From Phoronis australis (Eukaryota > Phoronida > Phoronidae): 64,000 nt of DNA. A model generated the notes under the pieces. That model had not been told where the DNA came from. It did not search any database and was given only the letters and a program-made list of their open reading frames with translations. Every line of letters starts with the position of its first letter. The stretch's first letter is position 1. The stretch lies in assembly GCA_002633005.1 (NCBI GenBank), contig NMRA01000105.1:910010-974009 (forward strand), written 5' to 3'. Both the position numbers and the translations under genes were made by a program. Shown one piece after another: positions 11,793 through 22,599 of the stretch.

Positions 11793-13947
11793 CTACTTGA
11801 AGTTGTCATCGTGCAAGGCTTTCCACACTAATCTTTTGAGAACATCATTTGAACCACGACTTTGTGGCGGATATATCCGACCACTCGCAGAGGTATCCAA
11901 GCGTTTCCCTATTGGTGAACAGCCGTGCACACTACAGAATAATCGTTTTCTTATTGTCGTCTCCTTGTCCGAGTCGTTCAAAGTTGATTGATTGTCTGTG
12001 CCCTCAGATTCAGCCTCCATACCACCAGCGGATGTGGCACGCGCTCGAAGTCTCGCGACTAATCTCGCCTCCAGTTCGTTGATTAACTGAAGTCTAAGAG
12101 AATCAATGAGGTCACTTGTGCGACTGTCGTCTTTCTGAAAATATCCATAAAATATCAATCTTTTCTCTTTTTGAGAACAAGGGATACAAATTGCCCTCAT
12201 TTCTCGTTCGACTTTTCAGAGCAAAAATTAGTTCTTCGTCTTACAGGCACTCGCCACAAGCTAATTCAAAACCATGTTCCGCGTCAGTTTTTATGGTAGT
12301 AAAATACTTAATAGTGTCGTAAATCACGCGGGACATTTTATCGAACGAGCTTGTGGCGATTGTCTTGAGTTAGAGCGTGCGCAATTACAAGCCCCGCCTT
12401 GGAAGAAACTGAGCACGTCAAAATCTATATTGAAGATCTAAATAATTACCTTTAATTAAAAAAAACAGTTTCAAAAGACGTGAAACGTTGCTGCACGTGA
12501 AGCACTTGAGCTAGGTGTGACATTAGATTAAGCTGCAGGTGCCGCGTCCACAAANCCACAAACAATTTCTCTTTTGGAAGACACCCGAGAATCATGGAGA
12601 AAGCTGAAGAGCATGTCAGCGTAACTCCAAGTTAACTTATATGATTAACAAGCCATTTTCACTAAGTCACGGTGAAGATACAAGATTTGAACAAAAGAAG
12701 ATAGTGGAGCATTATTTCCAATAATAAAAAGTAATGCGCAATAAAAAGTAATGCGCTTACTTTCCTATATATGGGTTGTATGTACATGTAAACTATCTTG
12801 TGAATGTGCAGATAGATGTCTGAACAGTTTACTAAAGAGACGTCTTGGCGAATAGTCTACAGACAGATAGATCACGCCAAAAGACGAATGATTCTGCAGA
12901 AATTCTGTATTTCACTGGGTAAACCAATGATGGGGAAATATCCATTCACGTGAGGACACAACCGGAAGTGAAGGGACTCGTAGAGATGAGGAATGCAAAA
13001 AGAGTCGATGCCGGATGAGTCAACTTTCCTCAAACGGGAACCTCTTGTCAGATAGCGGATGAATACGAGAATTAGTGCACGAGTCAGGCGGTGGTGTTAG
13101 ATTCCTATTATCCTATTTGTGGATCGGGCGATTTGGGGACGTTAATCAACAGTAAAACTCAGCCTATTCGCGGCGCCGACGGATGTATTTCAAATGCACA
13201 GTGGGGGGGGGGGTTATCGTCTTGTAGACGTCCGCTGAAATCAGTGAAAACTTGAAAACGTATATAAACCTGGGTTGCGTTCCATACACGCAAGGACTTA
13301 GCGAGTACAGCTAGCGTGATTACGTGCTGCGCTTGTAATGCATGGCAACATCTCGCAAAGTTTTGCGTAATCTTACGTTTGCTTGGGGCCATGGAACACA
13401 TACCTGGCGTTAACATAGGTGTTGGGGTTTAACTTAGCGTGATCAACCGGATGGCGCGTGCCTCGAGAACCTTCCACTCAACAGATTTCCCCGATGTATT
13501 CATTCAATGCATTTGTAGACCACTTAAATGTTTTGTTATTGCATGATTGTTGCTTATTCATACCAAAAAATAATGCAGTGGACCCCGGCTGTTGCGACAT
13601 CTATTGTGCTGAGGACGAAAATTAATATATCCCGGGAACGCCGGTACAAATTGTCGCCCGGGTGGATGATAAACTTCAATTAATTATAAAAACAATTAAT
13701 TGTGCGAGTCGTGCAAAACAACAAGTACAAAATCCTCATCAGCTGATAGGAATGAGACCAGGATGCAAGTTTACACTTTAGGCATGCGTAGCTACATGTA
13801 TACATGCATGAACGCCATCTGTCTACTTACGGAATCTGTTGATAGTTGGTTCTGTTGGTAAACAGGTAGTGCAGCGGTTAAAACTACATTAAAGAGGAGG
13901 AAAATTCCAATTGATTGCCATATCTGATAAACCCAACGAGAAGTCAT
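11793..13947 (-). CDS. Two-exon secreted precursor, neuropeptide/hormone-like
   Basis: Exon 1 (13947 down to 13831, 39 codons) starts at an ATG with A at -3. It encodes a classic signal peptide: MTSRWVYQIW, then a hydrophobic core GIFLLFNVVLTAA and likely cleavage near ALP. It ends exactly at a GTAAGT donor in phase 0. Exon 2 (12134 down to 11793) follows the acceptor TATTTTCAG and is also phase 0. The joined protein has 152 residues. After an amphipathic, Leu/Arg/Glu-rich spacer and an acidic Ser/Thr-rich segment comes RKR-LFCSVHGCSPIG-KR. That is a peptide bounded by dibasic convertase sites, with a C-x4-C pair able to form a six-residue ring and a C-terminal Gly that would be amidated. A second KR lies 14 residues before the stop (LVWKALHDDNFK tail). 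The layout is that of a peptide-hormone precursor. The ring size matches vasotocin and urotensin II, but the sequence matches neither, and no neurophysin follows. Family unknown. A possible 5'-untranslated acceptor (CTGTTTCAG) lies at 14045. Confidence 0.72.
12548..12562. other. Single N flanked by a 7-bp direct repeat (assembly join)
   Basis: CCACAAA at 12548-12554 is followed by N at 12555 and CCACAAA again at 12556-12562. This is what two overlapping contig ends joined without merging would look like. Confidence 0.6.
13270..13395 (+). repeat. Dispersed CpG-rich repeat, copy 1 (pair with 30125-30260)
   Basis: It shares an ordered set of words with 30125-30260: CGTTCC(A/G)TACACGC, then a stretch ending GCATGGCAACATCTCGCAAA or its variant, then CTTACGTTT. 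Both copies contain a TCTCGCGA-type core, a motif also found in some animal promoters. Open frames in both copies are by-products of the repeat. Confidence 0.5.
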
Positions 13948-14051
13948 TTTTGTGATCGGCTCCACAGTCTGAGTCTTTCAACTGTGTGGATCGTTAGCCG
14001 GGGAGAGTACTCTGTCGAGCGACCAAGACTTTCTGTGATGATAACTGAAAC

Positions 14052-14474
14052 AGAGAATCAGTCTTTATTTAACGGTCACGTAACTTGATGAACAGTTTAT
14101 CTTGAATTGCATAATATAGTAATACATGTCGCAATCGATCGATGAATTGTTTGCAGTTCGGGATCGGATCTTTATACACCTGTAGTTTCATAACCAGGAC
14201 AACATTACCATTGCGTCACGAGGGAAGTTTAGCTGGCTGGCAGGTACATCGAGTTGCCGGTGCTTTTCTAAGGGACAACAATACAGGACCGCTTTAAATT
14301 TGAGAGGTTGCTTTCGAATGTCAACCCCTTAAATTTATTTTGAGAATTATTCTGGACAATTTATCTCAGGCGGCGATTCTCCTAGCTCAGCCACACATGT
14401 TACAGGGGGTGCTTTTGATGATTTTGGTGGTGGTGACGGAGTATAGCCATGAAGGATAATGGATATTATTCCTG
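14052..14474. other. Upstream region of the precursor gene
   Basis: Read on the minus strand this is the 5' flank of the secreted precursor gene. A weak TATA-like TTAAATAAAG lies at about 14063-14072. No CpG island or other strong promoter motif was seen, so the transcription start cannot be placed. Confidence 0.3.
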
Positions 14475-14809
14475 TATAGGGTGTCGCAAAATGCTAAAAC
14501 AACGAAATGTACCATGAAACTCATGGAGTTCTTTGAAGTGGTGTATTCAACAAATTGAGCACAATGTTCCTCAGAAAACATAAAACATAAAACAATTGTT
14601 AAAACGCTTCTCCGCCTTGGCGCATCGACTTTTTTGAAAAGTCTTCCAATATTTGCATTTAGACCTGCAAATCTGGTTGCCTTGGTGCCAAAACTCGAAA
14701 TTTTTTATTATCTGCATGAACTGTAGCACTTTTCTAACAACTGTGCTTTGGAAAACATTTTGTGCTGTCTGGAATACCAAGTGAATATTTTTGAGACACC
14801 CCATCTATA
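14475..14809. mobile_element. Tc1/mariner-like MITE
   Basis: The left end TATAGGGTGTCGCAAAA is matched in inverted orientation by a right end reading TTTTGAGACACCCC and then ATCTATA, about 12 of 13 bases over the GGGTGTC core. TA lies at both borders, as for Tc1/mariner targets. The 335-bp interior holds a 77-codon minus-strand frame with Lys/Phe-rich composition that I do not recognise as transposase. A single similar end, TACAGGGTGTCG, occurs near 25465. Confidence 0.5.
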
Positions 14810-15002
14810 GCAAGAACCTGAAAGCCGGTGGGTTTGTCACTGTGCTCTTGAAAGTGCTTCAGTACATTACTTCCCCTTCAGACTTTTAATTACTGAAACA
14901 TGACTCGTTGAGTTACGACTGTCATCTACTCCTCTTGCAAAATTACCATAATAATAGGCAATCCCCTATGGCTTCATCAGAAAAAAATCAAAATGGATCG
15001 TT

Positions 15003-15329
15003 TTGGAATTTGATGACGAAACCTCCAAGAACGAGCAACTTCACAAACAACTGACCTATCACCTAGAACATCATGTGGTAATCAGGAGGCCTCAAATATT
15101 CCCTCTCAGGCCAACGTCATTTGTGCAGACCTCAGTCATGAACAAGTTACGCGACATTACAACAGACCGTTTGACAAGAGCTCGCGTACATGTATGCACC
15201 AATACTCGTATGTATTTCCGCAGCGTCAACTGTCCCTTGAAAGCGTTTCATATCTGCGCATATGCAAACTTTAATGGCTTCCGAAAGCTCGCGAAAATCC
15301 AAGACTTCGCGAGATATCCGATCAATTGT
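15003..15329 (+). CDS. Candidate exon ending at a GTAAGT donor, unknown
   Basis: A 109-codon open frame has no ATG at its start (first possible start is TTG) and ends precisely at a perfect GTAAGT donor at 15330. Another frame opens with ATG just upstream (MASSEKNQNGSFW) and stops after 28 codons. The minus strand is also open over the CpG-rich 3' half. No domain is recognised. The length and the donor are the only support. Confidence 0.22.
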
Positions 15330-15335
15330 AAGTGA

Positions 15336-18300
15336 AGTACATAATGAAACTAGCGCTACTCACGAAATGCTTGCATCTACTGAATGCAACCAGGCGTTAC
15401 AGTGAGACATTTGTGACTCTCAAACAGGAGAGTACCGTTGAATGCGCCTGTGATAACAGTCTTTACCAGGACTGTTAACAGTAGATTAGCAAGAAAACCA
15501 ACTTGAAGGATTGAAAATGAATTTCGCTTACGACAATTGAGACCTGCTAGACTGAAGTTATGATTTTACCCCTTTCCCGGGCCAAATCCTTTTTGTACGG
15601 TTACACTGTTCCCGCGGCCAGTTAGCATTTACTGAAAATCTGAAGGGTAGACCATTTAGCTTTAGTTATGATACACGATGTAAGTGAACGGAATAATCTA
15701 GTTTGCTTGTGCTTGTGAACACGCTAGGAATAAAAAAATCCACTAATTCGTGTGCAGGTTCCATTTTTTCAAAATGGTGGGTCCCTGAATCAGTGGCGCA
15801 TTAATTACTGTGCAGTGACTGAGGATTCTGCTGCGATTTCAGGCAACCCTCAAACGATTCAACATTAAAACAAAAATCTGGATGGCACCACTTTTGGACA
15901 ACATCTGTGGAGGCTGTCGTAAGTTTGCTTTCAGAGTCTAGTGTTGACTCATGTCGAACATTGGGCTGAAAAGTATCAATTTTGTGCTTTGTCACCCTTT
16001 TTCAGACCCTGGCTTCCTCTTTGGTGTAAATGAACAGGGTCAGAGACACAAAGACTCCTTGGTCATGTGTACTGCTTTTGTGGTGAAATGACGCAACTTT
16101 CCATCTTGCCGATAAATAGTTCGTTAGAGCAGAAAAGGCGCGGCAAATCCAGTGATTTGTGCACTTCTAGCCAAAACCTAGGCTGTGACTACCGTCATCT
16201 AACCGGCTTAATAGAGCCAGCTAGAACTAGACAGTTGTCACTGTCTAGCCAAACCAAGAGACAACTGCGCAGGGCCCTACTGTGCTCATTTACTGAGATA
16301 TGAAAACACTTCCGAGGGATAATTCTATGCTTCAAAGTACCCGAGACATTCGGGATGTTGCGAATGGCGATAATTGATTTTATGTAAGTGTGAGGTTTGA
16401 CGTGTTTTAACACAGTCCGGCAAATAACCCTCGTGCTTCTGGGATGATGAAGATGAACATGTCAGAAACATTGAACATTTTCGAGAATGACGTTTGCCAC
16501 GAAGATAAATGCATACGAATAAGTGTCCTGTAATTAGTACCAAGGCTGAGACATGTATGTGCGTTCTGTGACGTGCATGGGAATCTTTTCATAGAAACAA
16601 GATCCGAGACAAACGTACGTGTTTGTCCTTCAAGATGAACATTTTCTCGAGTATGACGTTTGTCGAGTGTTCTGGTTTGCTTCCGCAGAGTTCTTCAAAT
16701 TTGGATGAAAAAACGTTGCTCTTCAGGTCCTCACGGGACTGGAGCATTTCTCAGGGTCAGGCATTAGCAGAAAACGCAATGGCTTGTGTTTATGGTTACT
16801 AGAAGTAGCAGCGAGGGAAAGAGTGGCCAACAATGGGCCCGCTTGTACTGAAAATTTACGCCCATCGAAATCATGTATTGCGCCTTTGTTCAAACTACGG
16901 CACGCAGGTGTCGGTGTGCGTTACATATATGTGTGCATATCAAACACAAATCTAGTTTATCAAATAACAATGACATTCAGCTGCAATCACTTAAATCAAC
17001 AGATTTAAATATGCTGTGCAATCGAAAACGAGAAAAAAACTACTTTGAGTAACTTCAAACTACTACACTCTAATCGTAAAAACGTGCTAAAATTCAAACA
17101 CGTTTTGTACAATTAAAAGTAGCACAGATCACAACATATTGTTTTGCTTCGGGGCATAACTGATTTATTGGTTTTCGCTAAGAAAACTCTACGTTTTTGG
17201 CACCTCAGTTGTGTTTTCTCGTAATTGCAAAAATCTTGGTTATGCTCGTACATGTAGCTATTATCCAAAACGTCTACACCGGCCTGACGTTTTCACAATA
17301 TTGACTAACTCCGTGTCATTTAGCTTATTAAGACTTCAATCTCAAAAATAAAAGCCACAGGCGATTCAGCGAAATGATTTGACACCGTTCCAGACAATCA
17401 GCCAGTGACACCTGACGGTGAGGTTTATGTCGTGTGTGATCAGCAGAGAATGATGTTACTGTGCAGGCACACTGTACTTTCTGCATCCACAAAAATGATA
17501 TAATAAAAATAAATCTAAATAATATATAACAGTGGTTACCTCCAAAAATGTGCACAGTGTACAACTAGACCTAGAACATCGATGCAAAACCGATGTTTAA
17601 GTAATTGTAAGCTTAAATGCCAATCTAGCAAATAATTCCAGGATGTGAGAATACGTAAGCACAACGACAGTGCGCCATCTTTGTCCCACAAACATTGGTT
17701 GCGAACGAAAACTTGAAGATGGTTTCACAATGCGCTTGGGACCCTTACAAAGCAAACGAACGGTGTACCGAGAATGAACAAGGAAAGTGCCTATCACTGA
17801 TAAAAGCACGCAGACACTTCCACAATCTCTACGTAAATTAGATGATGCCAAATGACGTCGTATGGAGGTCGCAAGCTATTGTTTAACTTTCAAAATCCAC
17901 TGATGAGACGGGCGTAAGCGCGTCGCATGGTTATCGCCTATGGGATACAGGTCGCACGGATATCGTACCTTGGGTGCCTGTCAGCCGATTACCGATAAAT
18001 GTGTACCGTTACCTTAAAGTGAACAATGCCGGGATGCGCCTATCTACCAAAATGCGAGGAGCTTGTGACCTAGTTTCCAGTTACATGTATATTAGCAGCT
18101 CCCAATGCCTATTGGCACGCCTCTCATGCCACGTGACACCGTTGACACATAAAGCGCCCAACGCAGAGTAGATACATGTACTTGAACCTTTACCGACGTG
18201 CGCCTAGATATAATGTCCTCGCGCAAGAAGCTTACTAATACCTTCCGTATCACTGCCAAGACCCTGTAACAACAATGGAGTCATTTTTCCAGCCTGAACT

Positions 18301-18517
18301 TGCAGCTGTCGCGCCAGCTACATAACGTAAAATTGCCGTGAGGACTTGACAGGGACCTCAGGGGTTATCCACATTATTTTGAAAACGCTTTGCCCAGTCG
18401 CACATTGTGCGTCATAAAAGAGATAAGCATACCAGCAGCTGACGCAGCAAGTAAAACTACTCTCGTTTATCACATTGGTGTAGACACACAGTTGATCTAT
18501 GGTTTTCTGTAGACCCC
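15336..18517. other. No gene recognised
   Basis: Frames up to 84 codons without recognisable motifs. A small perfect palindrome CTAGACAG / CTGTCTAG with a 6-bp loop lies near 16226-16247. Nothing else is supportable. Confidence 0.35.
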
Positions 18518-18559
18518 AGACCGTCCCGAGTTGCACCACATACCAACTCGGGACGGTCT
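18518..18559. repeat. Perfect 16-bp stem hairpin
   Basis: AGACCGTCCCGAGTTG (18518-18533) is exactly complementary to 18544-18559 with a 10-bp loop. The stem is GC-rich in AT-rich surroundings. It is too short for a typical animal microRNA precursor. It may be the core of a foldback element or a structured RNA, but no other evidence is visible. Confidence 0.7.
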
Positions 18560-20394
18560 CTCACGACGATTAAGCGTTATGAACGTTTAGACAGGGAATC
18601 GTGTAGCAAACTTCACGATTAGCTAAATAGGTGTCGGCATAAAAAGGCAAAAAATGAAAGAAATTCACGTTCCTATCGCTTTACAAATACTTTGTATCTC
18701 TTCTTATTTTCTTTAATCAACTCTATGGAATATGAATAAACGGTTCAACATGCCAGCGCATGTGAGATCGTTGACACATCTTCTCTTGATTTAGAAGCGT
18801 GGAGGTCAGTCATTTCACTATCATCATTTGTTCAAGATAACTTTCCAGAGCACCCAGTATTGTCACAGAACAATGTGCCCAGCGCAGACGGACAGCAATG
18901 AGCTGAGCTGTCTGCCTCGAGTGAGCAAAAGCTGAGCGGAAAGCTTACACTAAGGCGAGAACAACAACAAACTTGCACAATTATTTTCGCCACAAGGATA
19001 TCACATAATTATTGGCGATAGAAAACGATTGTCCCTCCTTCTTTTGAGGAAATTGTTTAAGGTTGAATCGCAGTGCTTTTACTTGACCGTTTTCCGCTGT
19101 ATCTGTATATGTCGGGCGTTTTTGCAGTTTTCATAAATATATAGGTCTGAATTAAATCTGATGTCGTCAAGCGTCGATTCATGTCAGTGGCACGTGAATA
19201 TCTACGATTGCATTGGAATCTTACCATTAGTTTACATCGGGTCGTACTATAATTCGACTCTCCACTAACGCTGTCATCAATGCGTTTTATTAGGTTGGTG
19301 TTTTTCGCGCACCCACCCGTGTACGTACATGTATGAACCCGGCTTCCGTCAAAACCCCCTTTTTAATGTTGCGGAAACCACGTTTGCTAGCAGCAAAAAC
19401 GCATTACGCAAACGGTTGTAAGAGTCGTTTTTGCTGGCGTTTTTTCGCTAGCACGTGTATGGCCAGACCGCTTACGCCAAAGGACACACATGTGCGGGGG
19501 TAAGCGGCCTGTGTTTTCGTGTTGTATGGCAGGGAGTGGGTGTATTTTGACCCCAAATTTCGCTTAAAAGCGACTCGTGTGTTAAGAGTTTCACAAACAC
19601 GCTTTCAACAAATACGTTTCGCATACCAGTCGGTATGAGAAACCACCGACAAACGAACTCATCCACAGCAAATGGAAAGGTGGTGAAGAGAACGACCCTA
19701 GTAGCGGTCCTAGCGGTAAAAATGCCCCCCCCCCATTGAATGAATGAGCAGCTAGTTCATACAATGTGTCGTACATATTTTTGCACGTAAGCGTGAGCTG
19801 CTAGCTCAGCTAGTGTTCGCTTGAGGTAGACAGTTGAGTTCACTGCCATGATGTTTGCGCTGACCCGAAGAGTCTAACCCGAATCAAGCGTTCGGTACGC
19901 TGTCTATTTGAAACGATCGGACATCTGTGCCTGGTAGTACATATGTGCTGTGTGCCAAATAATCCCAACAGGGTCTCAGCTATGTTCTCTAAAATCATTC
20001 ACGACCTTTACTGGCTTCGTGTTAATTGTGAATTCCTGTTTAAGGGTACTTTGTCTTCATTGCTACGCCAAGTTTTAACTTTGGCAAACAAGCGAGACTA
20101 AACTGAATAATTCTTAATACCTTTGGAAATAAATAGGGACCTTTTCATGCAACGCCCCTAACTGAAGGTCTTCTGCAACATTAGTTTTGCGCTCGTGGGA
20201 CCATCGCAACGGCCGCCAACCGCAGGTGTGGCATGTGGGCGTGACATGTCTGCGTTTGTCGAAGTTATCCATTAAAGGGACATACACTGTAATCGAACTC
20301 ACATGTACGACCAAAACGCAAATTTGGGATCATTGTTGAACGCAATAGGTTTCTTGAAGACATTGGCTTCGATCAGAGAGATAAAACAATAATA
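18560..20394. other. No gene recognised
   Basis: It contains an imperfect inverted repeat of AGCAAAAACG / CGTTTTTGCT near 19395-19440 and a C-run near 19727. No supportable exon. Confidence 0.35.
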
Positions 20395-20520
20395 CTAGCA
20401 GTGTTTAGTGATTTTACTACAAATCGCCAATTTTCGCCGTTGTCTGCCAGCCATTCGCTGAAATGGAGGTCGGTGACTATACCAATTAAACACGCTTAAA
20501 TCAACCTCCCATTTAACGAG
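20395..20520 (+). repeat. Dispersed repeat family R4, copy 1
   Basis: It contains TACAAATCGCCAATTTTCG, then TTGTCTGCCAGCCATTCG and a tail ending in ACTATACCAATTAAACACGC. The same order of words is found at 38040-38225, 49535-49640 and 57885-58015, so this is a four-copy dispersed family within 40 kb. No coding capacity. Confidence 0.55.
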
Positions 20521-20723
20521 TGGAATTTAGCTCCGCCAGCATACACACATAAATATGTCCTCGCTTACCGTCCCTTATGTTATGAAAACGTCTACATCGA
20601 ACAAACAGTAAATTGGCATTCAGACATAATACGTCTGAGTCTATAGACATGTTTTATTATGCATTTAAACTCATTTGTGCCATGTCTTGAAACTTTATTT
20701 GTTGTTCCTAATAATCACTAAAG

Positions 20724-20965
20724 CGGCTTTTATGAGAATTCCGCAATCCGACATCAATTTCAAGCGATGCAACGCTAGTCATTGGAAACTGAACAGCCTA
20801 CTATCGTATAAAAAGGTTGGCGTAACAATGCAACTCAAAGTTCTCCGCCATTCCACGAGGACTCCTCATGTGAAAACAAACGCCCTGGAGTTGAGAGATC
20901 ACCGAGAAATGCTATGCAAACTACTTGTCAGATATAGTTCGAGAGAGAAAATCACAAAGATGTAG
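20724..20965 (+). CDS. Candidate terminal exon, unknown basic protein
   Basis: A strong-looking acceptor (TTTGTTGTTCC tract, AATAATCACTAAAG) precedes an 80-codon open frame ending TAG at 20963-20965. The product is basic (Lys/Arg/His-rich, for example LRHSTRTPHVKTN) with no recognised motif. Upstream of the acceptor the frame stays open and encodes a hydrophobic stretch LKLYLLFLII, but no ATG precedes it. No AATAAA is evident close by. It could be chance. Confidence 0.28.
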
Positions 20966-21109
20966 ATGTATTCTTGGAATGTCATTTATTTCTAATCCCA
21001 TGTAAATTCAATGAACCAGCGAAGACAATATTAAAAAAACCGTAATTTTTGAAGTCACAAACTGACCTGATATGGTACATGTGGGTTATATTGTGTATGA
21101 ATATTGCAT

Positions 21110-21250
21110 GCTTCAAACTGTTGAAGCCTTACTAGCGTGGATGCGGCAGCAAGGGGTCAGACTACAATTGCTGAGGTTGTGGTCAAGTTGTGAGTTCAAT
21201 TCAGCGTTGGAACTGATCTCAGAAAACAATTTTTCTCGCCGATAGTTTTT
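21110..21250 (+). repeat. Degenerate tRNA-derived SINE-like sequence
   Basis: GTTGTGAGTTCAATTC resembles a RNA polymerase III B box (GGTTCGANTCC) as seen in tRNA-derived SINEs. The 3' continuation TGATCTCAGAAAACAATTTTT resembles the sequence after a similar B-box-like word near 58075. The A box is unclear. Confidence 0.3.
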
Positions 21251-21274
21251 TAAACTTATCCTAATTGGAGTACC

Positions 21275-21372
21275 GTACTCGTCCGGGTTACCGCCCATGC
21301 TCGGCTTACAGCCCACAGCTTGTTTTTTAGATTCCCAATTTAAGCGCCCTGGGTGGTAACCCGGACGAGTAC
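21275..21372. repeat. Inverted repeat, 23-bp stem
   Basis: The 23 bases at 21275-21297 (beginning GTACTCGTCCGGGTTACC) pair with 21350-21372 with one mismatch. The loop is 52 bp. It is GC-rich relative to the flanks. It may be a foldback element or a transcribed hairpin. Confidence 0.7.
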
Positions 21373-22144
21373 ATGTACTGTCTCAGTCCCAACTCTGTTA
21401 AACGACTATTGAGTCATATAAACGATGACATGACAAGACTGCGTCAGATTTGATCCATTTTTCAAAATTAGCTTGTGGGTTAGAACGAAGCAAGCACAAA
21501 TCAATATAGAGCACACTTTCGAATGATCTGCCTTTGGCTCATGTCCAGCTAAGAACGACACCTATAGCTCTGACAGACTGAGTAAAAATGTCTGCCGTCA
21601 CCAAGCACTTTGTGAAGATAATGTGCGGTTGGACTAGCACGCAGGCTTCCATACAGTATTAGCGTTCAAGCAATTGAGCACTAGAGTCGGTCATCAAATA
21701 ATTTAAATCTGTTCACGTAATCACGGCATTCCATCGTCCGCATTGCGTGCGGTTCTTCATTAGCCAGCCCATTTGCGCATGCGTCGCCCACACCAAACTA
21801 TGGATTTACAAATAATCTAGACTTCCGCTCATGCTTGAAACAATTAACAACTAATCTAGAGCTCAAATGAATTGAAAAAACGCTTGACCCGCTTAACTTT
21901 GAATCTTAGGCAATTTAACTTCATTTGCTACATTTGATAATAGATCGACAAATAGGTAACAGTATAATACAAATGGAATGATACAATTAGAATTATCAAT
22001 TCCAGGAAGCGCAAGTGCTTATCGTTAAGCACCGCTGCTATAAGCTTTTCCCAAGGGACCGGTGTATTGTTCAAGAGAGAAACCCATTCATATACATGAA
22101 TGACATAAATATTAAACTGGCGTGGAAATGTTTATCTGAAACAT

Positions 22145-22328
22145 TTCTAAGTCTGGTCAGCACGCCACCTGTAGCCACATCACGTGACCTACTGAATGCA
22201 AATCTGACTTCTGCCCCAGCCGGGACTCGAACCCAGGACCTTCTGCTAGCAATGAGCAGTTTTTTACACTTATATTCACTAGGTCCCGTGATGTGGCCAC
22301 AGGCAGGTGGCGCTGACCAAACTTAGAA
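22145..22328 (-). mobile_element. 184-bp element with ~45-bp inverted repeats and tRNA-like B box
   Basis: The left arm beginning TTCTAAGTCTGGTCAGC and the right arm (reverse complement TTCTAAGTTTGGTCAGC) match over about 45 bp with small gaps, including CCACATCACG. On the minus strand the interior reads AGAAGGTCCTGGGTTCGAG followed by TCCCGGC, a near-perfect tRNA B box with T-stem, preceded by a weak A-box-like TAGTGAATATAAG. This combines a tRNA-derived core with MITE-like termini. Frames on both strands here are by-products. Confidence 0.65.
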
Positions 22329-22599
22329 GTGTTCGAGAAAAACATTCATGTTCGAGTGGAATCAAAATGCGGGCTCAAACGGCCCCGCATCGAAGGCATT
22401 TTCCTGCGTGGTTTAAGTGCAATTATTACATGTATCCCAAAACATACCTATGAGCCGATTTCATTCATACAGATCAAATCGCAAAGACGGGTCTACTGGG
22501 TGGTAATTTTAATCTCTCAGAATTTTGCATGGGTAATTCAGTTAATTAGATATCCATCACAAAAAACTTTCACGTTGACGGAAGCTGATACATGGTGAT

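Larger units (their letters stand above)
12135..13830 (-). other. Intron of the secreted precursor gene, with contig join
   Basis: The 1696-bp interval begins GTAAGT and ends TTTTCAG when read on the minus strand. It contains a single N at 12555 flanked on both sides by CCACAAA, a run of ten G near 13202, and the repeat at 13270-13395. A minus-strand 85-codon frame at 13159-13416 overlaps that repeat and is probably not coding. Confidence 0.55.

Noticed and set aside
12246-12337. Possible first exon MSRVIYDTIKYF... ending at GTAAGA on the minus strand, upstream of the 12134 acceptor
   Set aside because: Its donor is phase 2 while the downstream exon is phase 0. Joining gives a stop after 17 codons. 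The signal-peptide exon at 13831-13947 joins in frame, so this stretch is treated as intron.
11793-13947. Assigning the precursor to the vasotocin/oxytocin family
   Set aside because: Ring size and amidation agree, but the residues do not, the Pro-x-Gly tail is absent and no neurophysin domain follows.
22015-22345. ORFs on both strands containing TRTQDLLLA-like or GFESRLGQ-like peptides
   Set aside because: These peptides come from the tRNA-like B box and inverted ends of the 184-bp element, a well-known source of false proteins.
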